Made by a program: the position numbers and the translations under genes. A DNA stretch of 64,000 nt from Prostheceraeus crozeri (taxonomy: Eukaryota; Platyhelminthes; Polycladida; Euryleptidae): positions 310,001 to 374,000 of the forward strand of contig CAJQUW010001431.1 in the NCBI GenBank assembly GCA_907163375.1, in the 5' to 3' direction. Of the stretch, positions 45,527-56,504 are shown in pieces; positions within the stretch are counted from its first letter, which is position 1, and each line of letters opens with the position of its first letter. The notes under the pieces are model-generated. The model did no database searches and was not told the DNA's origin. It saw nothing but the letters and a program-made list of their open reading frames with translations.

Positions 45527-46731
45527 CCAGACCAAAATCTTGAGAAAGAAGTTCGTGATTGCTTTGACTCCTCACAAGAATTTTCCAAGTTGAAACATTT
45601 TGTCAAGTTCGGATGGCCAGGAGTTTTAAAACATTTGTCTGAAAACATGCGTCCATATTACCATGTGAGAAGTGAGTTGACGTTTCATAAAGGTCTACTA
45701 TACAGGAAAAATCGTTTGGTCATACCGAGATCTCTGAGAAAAAAGGTTTTAAAAACTTTGCACTCATCTCATCTAGGAATTGTTAAGATGAAGTCGATTG
45801 CTAGAAATCAAGTTTGGTGGCCTTCCATTGATCAGATGATTGAAAATGAATGCAGAGATTGTCAGGATTGTAGCAAGATTAAGGTTCCACCGAAGGTTTA
45901 TGTGAATGCAGATGTCAGTTGGCCAGAGAATTCACACGTTTTTGACAGAATCCATATGGATTACATGGGTCCATTGAGAATAGTTACTTTTTAGTCGTTG
46001 TTGATGCTCATAGCAATTACCCATTTGTTGTAAGAACCACAGGATTGTCAACTCGAGAAACGTTGAACGCATTGAAAAATATTTTTGCGACGTTTGGAGT
46101 TCCAAAAACCATTGTTGCAGATAACGGACCTGCATTTCGTTCTGATGATTTTATGGATTATATGTGCAAGAGAGGCATAAGTGTTTGGCATACTCCAGTT
46201 GCACATCCAAAAAGTAATGGATTAGCTGAGCGATTCGTAGGGAATCTGAAGCTCCATTTGAAAGCAACGGTAGGAAAGGGAGACATAGACAGTCGCTCGC
46301 ACAGCTTTTTGCTACAATACAGAAATGCGTCAGTGAAAGGCAATAGAAGTCCTGCAGAAATGGTATTCAATTTCCGTCCGAAGCTGCCCATGAATCTGCT
46401 AGAACCGGAGCAACCTGTGCTATTCCAAAACTTCCGTGGCTCCTCGAGTACCTTCGAACCTGGATCGGTGATCTCAACTACTGGATCGACTTGCGTCAAT
46501 GTGCGAGTTGTCGAGAACAAGGTTCATACGAGACACATGGATCAAATCAAGGTCGAACGAATGGATGGAACGAGTGATGTGGACAACGAAACTCGCGATA
46601 CCGTCACTGGAGCTGGCGATGCAGATAGCGAAGCTGCTGAGACTGTGACCATGACTACAAACAACATTACGCAGCCTTTGCGTAGATCAAATCGTGTGAT
46701 TGAACCTCCTCACTTTTTTATGAATGACTAA
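45527..46731 (+). pseudogene. Nested Ty3 integrase
   Basis: The zinc domain reads LHSSHLGIVKMKSIARNQVW, then CRDCQDCSKIK. The core has DRIHMDYMGP (first Asp). After a frame change near 45985 it has IVADNGPAFRSDDF (second Asp) and NGLAERFVGNLK (Glu), with 35 residues between second Asp and Glu. The C-terminal part (46045-46731) has FEPGSVISTTG, VHTRHMDQIKVE and an acidic tail, then LRRSNRVIEPPHFF. The stop lies just before the polypurine tract. Confidence 0.9.
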
Positions 46732-46737
46732 TTGTCA

Positions 46738-46749
46738 AGAGGGGAGGAA
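46738..46749 (+). other. Polypurine tract of nested Ty3
   Basis: AGAGGGGAGGAA lies directly against the 3' LTR. Confidence 0.85.
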
Positions 46750-46891
46750 TGTGATGTATTTGATATTTGTTTATATATGCTATGATAAATTGATCACAAC
46801 TGAAAGTGATTTTGATGTGCATGTTTCACAACATATAAATACGCATCCTCGTGACAACGCTCGTTTTCACCTCGTCCATACATATAGCACA
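46750..46891 (+). repeat. 3' LTR of nested Ty3
   Basis: 142 bp, partner of 42765-42906. Confidence 0.95.
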
Positions 46892-46928
46892 CCACCCAAG
46901 AAGCATGGTTGGTAGAAACTTCATTTCT

Positions 46929-46937
46929 ACGGGGGAG
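46929..46937 (+). other. Polypurine tract of BEL element
   Basis: ACGGGGGAG lies directly against the BEL 3' LTR. Confidence 0.7.
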
Positions 46938-47134
46938 TGTTGGATTTTTGAGAGTTGGAAAACAGTTCGCTTTATATGACTATTTGTGAGCAAGACAGTG
47001 ACATTTCTATATTTTATGTGTTTGTTTATCTTCGTGATATGTGCAAATTGACGAAAATATGCACTTTCGTACAAGCACACGAGAACGATTGTTTTTACTT
47101 CTCCTAGTCAGGAATCAACGCAAACGATACAACA
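46938..47134 (+). repeat. 3' LTR of BEL element
   Basis: 197 bp, partner of 37322-37520, followed by the ATGGT duplication. Confidence 0.95.
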
Positions 47135-47940
47135 ATGGTTGAAAATGCATATCGTTATATCACTGCTGTGCCCACGGGTGCCCGGCCACGCCAGACGCGA
47201 TTGCCAAGCTTGGCAATAACAAGGTGTATGCATATGCGTGTATATGTAATGTTGCGGTAAGAAATTACATGATACAACACAAAAAGTAAATATGAATTAT
47301 TTATCAGTAAGTTTGATTCAAATAAAAACAAACGATTTATATTGTGTATGTTGAACTATTGTGTACAACTTGACAGTAACAAACATGCGGTGATCGATTC
47401 CATTAATGCCCTCGGTCAATTATTTGCAATACATAGATCCTTATTGTAGTTTCAGCCAGGTGAATAGCTCGAAGAGCGTTGTTGACATGGGTGAGCCCAT
47501 AGAGGTGAGCCTTATTAATAGCCAATTCCTCACCGTAATAGGCCTACTCGGATTCTCACTAAATTTTTTAATAGTCATGAATTCTACAGAGGCAGTTGAG
47601 TATTCATCAACACCCCATCAGTCTTCATCTGAATATTTTTTCTTCCAAATTGATAGTACTGTATTAAATTGCTGTATCACCGCTCTCATCTTTAACATTT
47701 TTTAGAGAAACTTCCGGAAACTTATCATATAACATCAGTGAATTATGCTTGATATCACATGTCATTTCCGAGGTCTTTTGTCGCATTGCCACCGCACAGT
47801 CGACAAAACAGCAATTTCGCACCATTGCTGCAATGCTTTTTTTGCCACGATAAGGACCGTATTAAAATGGGTTCAAATTTAGGCATCTATTTCTCATCTA
47901 GCCCTTTTAAACAATTAAATATCTTTTGTTATGACATGTG

Positions 47941-49280
47941 TGAAAGAACATTAGTTGTTAATCCAGGCAATGGCAATTCTGAATGCGTTGGATCGCCTTG
48001 CATTCAGAAAAGTATTCCTGCACATTTTACTTTCCTGTCCAACGCAGAAAGTTATATGTTTCTCAATGTACAAGTCAATTTCTCCATAAAAGCTGTCTAT
48101 TTTTGAATAAGCACGTATTGATGGAATTCAAGTGCGCGCCTTGGCGACTCATTCACTCGTTAACTTCACTTGGTTCCAGAGCCAGTGCAATTTTCAGTGC
48201 ACTGAGAAAAAATAAATCGACTAATACTTACTCTATGGATGCTAGTTTTACTACTTCAGAAAAATAATAATTTAGCCTTTAAAATCAATTTAGATCATCG
48301 TCATCGATTTGTAGGATTTTATAGTTCAATTGTACAACATTAAATTTCGAAAATAAAAGGAACTGCAGTTGACATTACTTTTATATATCATAAAAAGTCT
48401 ATTATATTTTCAAGAAGAACAATATGTGATATAAATTGACTTCATCGGCATATCTATTTTATTCGGGCTTTGACAGTTAATGTAGACTGGGCCAGTACAT
48501 TTCACTTCATAGTCGTACTTAGTGATTATCTGTAAAAGTGATCACATTGAATACACATTTAAATAGTGTATGTTTCACTAGACGCATTCCTGTCCACACG
48601 TATAAATGATCACGCTCCACTTCTTTGTCGCGTCTACCTGCTTTACAAATTAGCATGTGACTGCGGAAGCAGTTGCACAAAGAACACTGAGACTGTTACT
48701 GCGTGAGCATTTTTCCAGGTAGTGGTCTAAGGCGACCTCCGTCCAGTGCCAAAAGTAGGCATATTGACACATAAATTTTGGTTTTGTTTTGTTTCTGTTG
48801 TTCTTCTCCTTATTTTTTGTCATCGGCCTTTTAGGCTCTCTCTTCCTTTGCCAGTTTCATAGCACTTGCACATCTCCTACAACTGTTCAACCCATGGGGT
48901 TCCGAAGGAATAGAATCATTATCTTTCTCTGCCTTGATATGTTGTACATGGCAGATAGTGAAGAGCTGCCTGTTTAATTTGCTTGATCATCATATTTAGA
49001 TTTCCCTGTTCATTAATTAGGATGATCAATAACAGTTGCATCAGCAAGAGCGAACTGCAAAACCCCAAATTTCAATATGCAAATTATTTCAATTGGCGAT
49101 GTTGCTACTAATATTTTTTAAAAGTAGTATAGATTATTTTGGGACGTATCTTTACTTTAATATACTAAACAGCTGGCCACATATCGAACAAAATTGTCAT
49201 ATATTTTTAACTGAAGCGACTAGCTTGGTTCAGTTCAACCAGTAGTCAGTTCCTATACTGAGGAAAAGTGAAGTTAGGAG
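47941..49280. other. Unassigned DNA upstream of host gene
   Basis: No transposon ends recognised. The frame 48789-48977 is hydrophobic but lacks known motifs. The promoter of the gene starting at 49281 should lie here, but I cannot point to a core promoter element. Confidence 0.35.
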
Positions 49281-49314
49281 ATGGCTGAAAAGTCATATCA
49301 ACCATTAGGATACG
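49281..49314 (+). CDS. Host gene, first coding exon (predicted)
   Basis: ATG in an acceptable context (TAGGAGATGG) opens MAEKSYQPLGY plus one base, then a donor TACG/GTAGGT. Eleven codons and one base over. The next exon proposed (53533) begins with two bases, which complete a Gly codon. The peptide resembles a short polar N-terminal tail; no signal peptide. Evidence is phase agreement with two better exons downstream, so this exon is less certain than those. The 5' UTR and promoter are not defined. Confidence 0.45.
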
Positions 49315-52301
49315 GTAGGTATCATCGTGATGTATGAAGACATTACTCTAAATTTCAAGGCCGTGCTACTGAAATTTTTAATCACTCCAATGTATCAGGG
49401 TTTCTGCGCCTCATTCAACGTAGCTCTCTTGATCGTGATCTAACCTTCTTTGGAAAATTGATGCAAAAACATTGAATTGCTTGAGTACATGTGGTATTCA
49501 TCCGTGGATGTCCTTGAAGAATGGACTAGATGTTGCAGCGGAGACGCAAATGAATACTGAAGTAATGTCATCCTAAACCATAATAGAAGCATGCATCAGT
49601 TGCATTTTTGAAACTTGTGTCATAAATAAACAGCAGTTATTTAACAAAGCCCCCAAAAATGGCTTAAAGGCACCGAAATATTGAGATATTGGCATTTCCC
49701 ATCTAGGACCCTAGCATGATGCTACTCAAATTAATTCAGGTCCAGTCAAGAAACCATCGTCGTAGCACGTGAAAATTGATCTTTGGGGAAGATTTGAAAA
49801 TCTACTCAAATAAACAGGATTTCTTCAATGTCCTTCAAAGTCCTACAACTCGAGAAACCGGTCTAAAAAATCCTAGATATCATCAAAAATCCTGATTTTG
49901 CTTCTAGACGTTGAGATCTTTCAACTGCATTTGGTAAATTGTAGCAACAAGGAATCTGATACTGTCTGTTATGATTCAAAATACTCTGTTTCATTTTCAT
50001 GTTTCAGCAGCGAATCAGTTTTCAAATTGCACACTTGTTTGTAATTTAGATGTGTAGCATTTTATGGTGGTCTGAATTGTCATTAACTATTGGACTTACT
50101 TGAATATGTTTCAGAATAGCACTTCAAAAAGGAAAACAGTCATGCCTTCGTAAATCTGTTTCCTGCATCTCATGTATCTTCATTTCAAGACTGAATCAAA
50201 GTAGAAATCAATTTATTTTGAACTTAGCACTGAATTTTGTCACCAAATTTGTTAATCTCCTTCAATATATGTTTTTCGCAGGTGCGAACTCAAGCATGGA
50301 ATAGGACAGACATTTCCCTGACTGTCGCATGGGGCGACTGGAATGGCTACTGCAGGGTATCGACAATCCGGGAAAAAACCCGAAAATTCCAACAGCCTTG
50401 CAAAAACCCGTAAAAACACTTGAAAGTGACCTGTTAATTGATGCCGTCAGAATCCTAAATATACATTAATCTGTGGGGGTGAGGGTACCCTCTAGTTTTC
50501 CATGGAATTCTCTTTACACATCGACTCGCCCAACCTGACTGTTAAATTTGTGAAAGACATTTAGTCGGAACAACCATGTGATGGAACCAAATAACTTCCA
50601 CTTGAATGTACTTTTTTAAGTTGTGTGGCAGCCTATCCCAGAAATAGAAAAACCCTTCCGTGAGAAAGATGATGCTCTCTGAGATAGAGAAAGCAAACAA
50701 CAACATGTTGACCCACTTTATCCACATTGAACCACACTCTCGCACTTATCGCTGTTTAGAAGCATGACAATATCATCTAGACATGATAGGAAGTGATCTG
50801 AAGACATTCCACATCAAAAATTATGACTCTAGACTTAAGGATTACCTTTTACTTGAAAAGAGAAAACATAGAAAATTTCATTTTTGCCAAAATTTGCAAT
50901 CTGCGTCCCATTGGATTTTTCTTCGAGCGTTTCTAGCAAGACGAGGAACTAGCTAGAGCTCGACGGACGTTCAGATTCGCAGTAGGCATAGGGAGTACGT
51001 CATTCCGTGAAAGTCTCATTTTCGACCTCGTTCCCTGCAGAAATTCGCCTCTGGATGCCGGACTGAAACGCCTCCTTTGAGAAGAAAATGAGGTCACTGA
51101 GATATAGAAGAGTCATTTCCTGAGTGAAAGCTCTCTAACTCATGTTACCGCCATCTCTCACCCCGTTACTTATTCACACCCCTGTACTGGACAACCGACA
51201 GATTCCCTAAAGCACATATATTGCGAATTCGTTCATTTCAGCAGATCTTGTGCTGTAGCTGCTTGTTCTCTCAAGCCGGACAAATTCTGAGGTGAAACTG
51301 TGGCATGCAGGAAGCGGCATTTGATAATCTCATTTAATTGACATGCGGAAAAAGTTGCCGCTAGCGCTTATTTTCTTTACGCTTCTTGGCTTGCATTAAG
51401 GTTATCAGTTGAACAAGGGTATTGTTATTACGTTTTACTGCCGAATAATTGGGTGCATTATTATTTTTTACCTTATCTTTATTAAACTGAATCCAATGAC
51501 AGTAGATATTTGTAGTCACATTTGCTGGGGTTCAGTTTACTTAAATCCAAAGTAAGCAAATCGCAATATTTCGTATTTCTGCTACATGTATTTCATTGTG
51601 ATCATGAACATCTTATTTCCTGTCAAATCTTTAGGGCTTATCCTATGAATGATGCAATCAAAATATAGAACTTACGAAAATAGGTTCTTCGTTGGTGTGC
51701 GTCAGTTATATCCAATTTTCATAACTATTTTGGATTTCATAGAAATTTTATCTTCTGGCCATTGATAGTCGTTTTCGCGAAATGCATAGATCATCTGAAA
51801 GTAAAATTTCTATTACATTAAACACTTGTTATCACAATTATGCATTACATGTCGAAATAACAGTGATTTAACATGGCTTCATGCCTACATGTAGACCTTA
51901 TCTATTATATGAAGCGTAACATTCTGGACGATGTTCACACGATGACAGATTTTATATTTCTATCCCATATCCTTACTTAAGCAATGATCTTCGATATCAT
52001 TCAATTAAAAATGAGGTCGACCTATAATTCATAGGCATAATCGAAGGTTAAACACGAAGAAGGCTTAAATGTCTCTGAGACTGTGAAAGCATTCATTGTG
52101 GATTACAATGACCTCCGGAATAGCTCTGTGATGTATCAATTGCACGTTTTCTTCTGTAAGTACATGCAGTAGGCTTAATATTATTAATCGACGCATGTGG
52201 TAAACAGGGCTTCACTGTTTATTTGAATAGCCTTCACGTATGTGCCGTGAGTTCATGCCATATCATAATCAAGGTAATAATCCCTGTTCATTTTTTAACA
52301 G
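49315..52301. other. Intron 1 of predicted host gene
   Basis: About 3 kb without a recognised gene. 50355 starts CAGGGTATCGACAATCCGGG, which resembles one hAT end, but no matching inverted end or 8-bp duplication was found. The intron continues past the optional exon at 52302-52500 to 53532. Confidence 0.35.
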
Positions 52302-52500
52302 TGTTCCTAATAATGAGTGAATGCACGATATTTCCTAGTCCTGTAAACAAATTGAGCTTCGAAATGCATGAAATATTTCATGGGAGTTTGGAGTATTGTT
52401 CAAATTTTGATAGCATGTTAGTGAATAATTTTATTGTGAAAGATATCCATGAATTTTATATTATAAATCTTTTATGGAAATATCCATCATCTTGGACCAG
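52302..52500 (+). CDS. Candidate alternative second exon
   Basis: Acceptor CATTTTTTAACAG and strong donor GACCAG/GTAAAG bound 199 bp with one open frame (two bases, 65 codons, two bases). It reads FLIMSECTIFPSPVNKLSF, EYCSNFDSMLVNNFIV and INLLWKYPSSWT. It has the same entry and exit phase as 53533-53674, so it could replace that exon but cannot precede it. No domain recognised and the AT-rich composition makes a chance frame possible. Confidence 0.3.
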
Positions 52501-53532
52501 GTAAAGTTCATCCTTCCCTCGATTTGATTAAGGTCGGTATTGTAGAATTTAGCATTCGATATTTAGTGTTTGAAGGCCATAAACCGAACATACGCCAATG
52601 GTTATTTGTCGGACAACATATTGCTCGGAACACCAAATCGCGCGAATATCGCTTAAAAACAGTTTCGGTATCCCAATTTCCACAGCCGCTTCCATCCTTC
52701 CCAAGAAGTGATATGCTGTCACCAGGAGATTTCCGGTAGATATACATAGATGCGGCTCCAATAATTTTAACTTTTCCAAGTATCAGTCGTATCCACCGAC
52801 TGGAGGCAACAAATTTCCATAAAGCCTATTTTCAATGTCACAATCATATCTTTCAATACTTCTTTGATGACTGGGTGTCTTACAATAGCATTCCCTCGCA
52901 ACGATATCCGTTTCAAAAATCTGTGAAAGTATTGTATTATGCATAACCGCTAGACGTGATATTATCTATAGTTCGTAATTATGCCTATATCTTCAACTTA
53001 CACAGTAAATATAGTATACAGCTTAACCATTGATAAATCTTTATTATACATTAAGAAAATAAGCACAATATGTTTTGCGTATTGAAAATACAGAGACAAG
53101 TCTGAATTATGGCTCAAGTTCTTTAAATAATTGTCTTTGGGATAGAATGTGCAAATTTTGCTCTGTCATGCTCGAAAATTCGAAATTCGTCGGTATGAAT
53201 TGCGCCGGTATTCTTCAACATAATTTATTTAGGCCTATTGATGTATGAATTCCCCTACTATATTTGATCATAAGTTCGCCATTTAACAGCTTGTTAAGCT
53301 GGCTCAAGAGGTTCAGGAGCTCTATCGGTCCATATTTCTAGAATTTTGAAATTAGACTCATCGTAGACAGATTCAAACATATATATTTAGACTCCATCGG
53401 TCCTTATTTCTAGAATTTTAAAATCAGACTTATCGCAGACTGATTCAGACTTATATACAAATTTATCTATTCATACTTAAGTAAATCGTGGACATCTTTT
53501 AACACAAAGCTAATCAATGCTTTCTCTTGCAG

Positions 53533-53674
53533 GTGTGAATAAGCATTATGCATCAGATACAACGAAGGTAACGTGCGAGTTGGATGGTTTGAAGCCCAAG
53601 TCATCTTTCTTTTCAAGAAACAAACCAGCAAAAGAAGCCGAGAATGCAAAAGTAAATATTCGTATAACACCGAG
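53533..53674 (+). CDS. Host gene, internal exon (predicted)
   Basis: Excellent acceptor (GCTTTCTCTTGCAG) and good donor (CCGAG/GTAATA). One frame is open: two bases, 46 codons, two bases. It reads VNKHYASDTTKVTCELDGLK, then SSFFSRNKPAKEAENAKVNI and RITP. The composition is that of an ordinary soluble or extracellular segment, mixed charge with one Cys. The two trailing bases (AG) join the C that opens 63287 to give Ser. I do not recognise the family. The 9.6-kb intron after it is filled with transposons, all of which leave its splice sites untouched. Confidence 0.6.
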
Positions 53675-54182
53675 GTAATATGCAATTTGATATTCTTGTT
53701 TCATACATTTATAATTATGTAAAAAGCATTATTGTAGTAATTTCAGTCTGCTTTGTACAATGACAATTATCAGTTCTTTCAGCTTTGATTTTAAAAAATT
53801 TTCAATGTGTGTCAAGATCATAATTAATTTTCGAATCCCATTTTTCTGTCACTGATTACTTAGTTGCCAGAAAGAACTCTCTCGCATTATCGAGTGATAC
53901 CGGCACTTGATTTTCACAGGAATAATCTCTGTCCAACTAAATAAACGTCTACATCTGTTGTCTGTGTCATAGTGGTTTATGTCCATCAATTGAGGTGACC
54001 TCTCTAAATGGCTACAACTGTTATCTAAAATTGTACAAACTTTTCCTACTACCTCAGTGCGTCAGAAAGGGTGGTTTGAGTCTGATAATTTCCCAATAAC
54101 TTTTTCAACGATTTCCCACGTTTCAGACATCAGAGATGCTGAATTTTTATCTTGAAGAAAATCTTTCATCGAACTGTCCATA

Positions 54183-54333
54183 CACAGTTCTACAAATTTT
54201 CTTGACTACCATCCAGTAGACATTTTAGTGTAAGCTGTGTAATCCAGCATGATTTGTTTGTCTACATTTTGCCCATTTTTTTTACCTGATGATGACTGCT
54301 GAATGGTAGTCAAAAAATATTGTAAAACTGCAT
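54183..54333. repeat. Inverted repeat pair
   Basis: Arms 54183-54221 and 54294-54333 are imperfect inverted copies sharing TTGACTACCAT(C/T)CAG and CAGTT(C/T)TACAA. The right arm follows ACCTGATGATGACTGCTGAA, a wording common at ends of LINE or Penelope-like repeats. Class unresolved. Confidence 0.5.
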
Positions 54334-54585
54334 GTGTGCATAGCTAGATAGTAAGAGCCATCACAGAAACCTGACTCTCAATTCAAAAATTATCAGAGAT
54401 CATTTCAACTCAATGTTTGCACCATATTGATCCTATGTGTGCTATTGAACAACAGTTGTACCATAATATTTTCAATAGTTTGACAATATTTTCCACATTC
54501 CCTCTGAATCCTGTTTTACTATAATGTTACAGAATTACTTAGCTAGTAAGTTAAATTCCTTTATCATCCTACTTTTCCCCACTCA

Positions 54586-55740
54586 GTTGAACTAGTAATG
54601 AGTCCTGGTGAAGATATTCTATTGAGACTAGTGGAGACATTTCATGAAGTAATTGATAGTGGAAGTTTTCTATCTCGATGGCAAAGAAGCCTGACTGTGC
54701 CCATTTGCAAGGGCAGAGGTGATTCCTTGGACTATAGAGATTCGATTACCGAAAGATTCGTCTTCTGGAGCAATGTATGAACCCCATTCTTAGTCCTTTC
54801 CCTTTTACTTCAGTTGTAGGGGCCCATGGGAGATGCAGTATGCTGATGACTTCATCTTAAAGGCAACCCCAAAGGAAGAAGCGATGAGTATGCTTTCAAA
54901 GTGGACAAAATCTAATGTAATGCTAGATCAAAGAATGCGCGAAGTATGGAAAGTGGCCCATCAATTGTTGCGGTGAAGGAGTCTGTGCAAACTCTATCTT
55001 CCGTGTTTCCTGAAAATTGTGGTTTCATAAAAAGTGCTCCCGATTACCAAAAGGAAGTAAAGGAACTTTGTTACTTTGGAGATGTCGTGGAATCAGAGAC
55101 AGGGAGGTGTTCGGATTAACATTGTGGCTTGGCGGACGAAGTAGAAGTTATTGTCCAGTCTTTTACCAAGTAGAGTTCCCATATGCATGATGTATATAAG
55201 ATATAATATCGGTCCTCATCTATGCCGTGGAAGCGTGGCACTCATCCTGATGATGATCGAGCTTCTGAGAAGTGCTGACAGAGGAATGATCAAGAGTATA
55301 TGGCAAAGATCGCCAGGTTGAAAATCAAGTTTCAAGCAAGGAAGTAGCGAGACGTTGTGGCTTTCTCGAACTTCCGGTTCGTCTGCGGCAAAGACGCTGG
55401 ATCGGTCATATGAAAAGGGCTACGGATAACATCATCAGTGAAGTGCACTTCTTGTCGATCGATAGTCGCATACCTCTAGAAAGACCTAAGACGACTTGGC
55501 AAGCCTGTATCCTAGAGGACATGGAGACGCTAAAAGTGTCGGTAGACATTGCCGTCGACCGATCGAAATGGAAGCGTGTCATCATAACTTCGTCCAGCCC
55601 AGTGACCGGGAATAGACGGAAAACGAAGTAGCAAGTGTTTTTCTTTCTTACACTTTCTGCTTCTATGTCTTTGATCTTCTGATAAGGGACACCATTGGAA
55701 TATATATACATGCTCGCCCTCTTCTCTCAAGCTTCGATTA
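54586..55740 (+). pseudogene. Decayed LINE reverse transcriptase
   Basis: Plus-strand fragments of a non-LTR RT. VELVMSPGEDILLRLVETFH with SRWQRSLTVPICKGRGD (54586-54750) is the usual RT entry. Next comes the catalytic YADDFILKATPKEEAMSML near 54838-54900, far closer than normal, so the palm core is deleted. KELCYFGDVVES follows near 55056-55090, and a C-terminal domain at about 55320-55631 has RCGFLELPVRLRQRRWIGHM, RPKTTWQACILEDMETLKVS and DRSKWKRVI. A trailing region ends with AATAAATGCAAAAAATGA. Several stops and gaps. Old and inactive. Confidence 0.85.
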
Positions 55741-56210
55741 AATAAATGCAAAAAATGAACTGATACCCCCTGTCCACAAAGATCCTAAAGTTCAAATATA
55801 CGTTTAAAATATATAACTTCATCTGATATCGCCAATTCAGAAGTGAAAATGTATTGAAGAATTTGAGAAAATCAACGTCTGAAGCATGGTGAAGAAATGA
55901 ACACTCCGATTACGAAAGATGGCAGCTCCGATTTAGCAGCATATCAAGCTCAACAAAGCATTATTCACGTCATACACAAAGCTCATTTTCGGCTGTTCAC
56001 TGTTCACTGATCATAGCCTCCATCAGGGTTAAATTACTAACTTAATTTGAAGCACATAGAAATCAGACATAATTAGCTTAAAACGTCGCAGACTGAGCAG
56101 ACGAAAATTTGTCTTTGTGTGTAAATAAGTGAGTAATTTCTGGATTCTCAGTGTTTCATGAATTTTGCTGCAAAGCAAGTTGAAATTATCCCTTAGCAGC
56201 ATTTTCTCAT
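55741..56210. other. No gene seen
   Basis: Short AT-rich spacer between the LINE remnant and the Penelope-like element. Confidence 0.4.
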
Positions 56211-56348
56211 AAATCCAAAAGAAAAACACACCAGTGTAATATAGCCAAAGCTGCTGTATTACTAAAATTCTCAAATTTTCGCGGACAACCGCATTGTTCA
56301 AGAGTGCACGAGGAATGAGCTATGTAAGCGAGCGCGCCGACGACCGCT
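56211..56348 (-). repeat. Left terminal inverted repeat of Penelope-like element
   Basis: 138 bp, reverse complement of 58536-58673 with three mismatches. Similarity stops sharply at AAATCC (56211). Confidence 0.9.
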
Positions 56349-56504
56349 CCTTGATAGCAAATTTGGGACCCTTGGCTAGCAGGTTGACTTCTTCTGGTTC
56401 CAGAGTGCCAGTCAGATCGGTTACTCTGGATTCGATGTGATCATCCCCAGCAGCCTCATCATCAATAATTATTGATTATATGATAATTTGCTATCAAGGA
56501 AGAT

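Larger units (their letters stand above)
42765..46891 (+). mobile_element. Ty3 retrotransposon nested in BEL
   Basis: 4127 bp, same strand as its host element, flanked by CCACC (42760-42764 and 46892-46896). The 142-bp LTRs (TGTGATG...TAGCACA) differ at two positions. Order: primer site, gag, protease, RT, RNase H, integrase, polypurine tract. Coding is broken by a frame change in gag near 43150, one between protease and RT, TAA at 45524 and a frame change near 45985. It is younger than the BEL element by position and by LTR identity (98.6% against about 96%). Confidence 0.96.
37322..47134 (+). mobile_element. BEL/Pao LTR retrotransposon carrying a nested Ty3
   Basis: Full element on the plus strand, flanked by ATGGT (37317-37321 and 47135-47139). 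LTRs of 199 and 197 bp differ by about seven substitutions and a 2-bp indel, roughly 96% identity. Subtracting the nested Ty3 (42765-46891 plus one CCACC) leaves about 5.7 kb. Order: tRNA-Lys primer site, gag with three zinc knuckles, protease, RT, RNase H, integrase and a C-terminal DUF5641-type domain, as in BEL/Pao. Pol is split over many frames by stops and small indels, so it is inactive. No env frame was seen. Confidence 0.95.
36826..47940 (+). repeat. Duplicated block, copy B (split by BEL)
   Basis: Segments 36826-37321 and 47135-47940 match copy A. The BEL element with its nested Ty3 fills the gap. The 18-bp palindrome is conserved at 47200-47217. A frame of 99 codons (47406-47705) with a hydrophobic middle shares its first 30 codons with copy A, where a 14-15-base gap closes it. 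Confidence 0.85.

Noticed and set aside
10500-46731. env-like gene in the Ty3 or BEL elements
   Set aside because: No frame remains between integrase and 3' LTR in any of the four LTR elements.
50355-50400. CAGGGTATCGACAATCCGGG resembling one hAT terminal repeat
   Set aside because: No inverted partner and no 8-bp duplication were found nearby.
50542-50745. 67-codon minus frame with FFYFWDRLPHNLKKYI resembling a LINE C-terminus
   Set aside because: Only one weak motif and nothing upstream of it; not enough to call a LINE fragment.
52508-52779. Open frames on both strands just after the optional exon
   Set aside because: No motif, no phase match to neighbouring exons, and all frames overlap one another.
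56029-56301. A 90-codon minus frame and a similar plus frame at 58583-58765 as a conserved peptide
   Set aside because: They are the two inverted terminal repeats of the Penelope-like element read in opposite directions.
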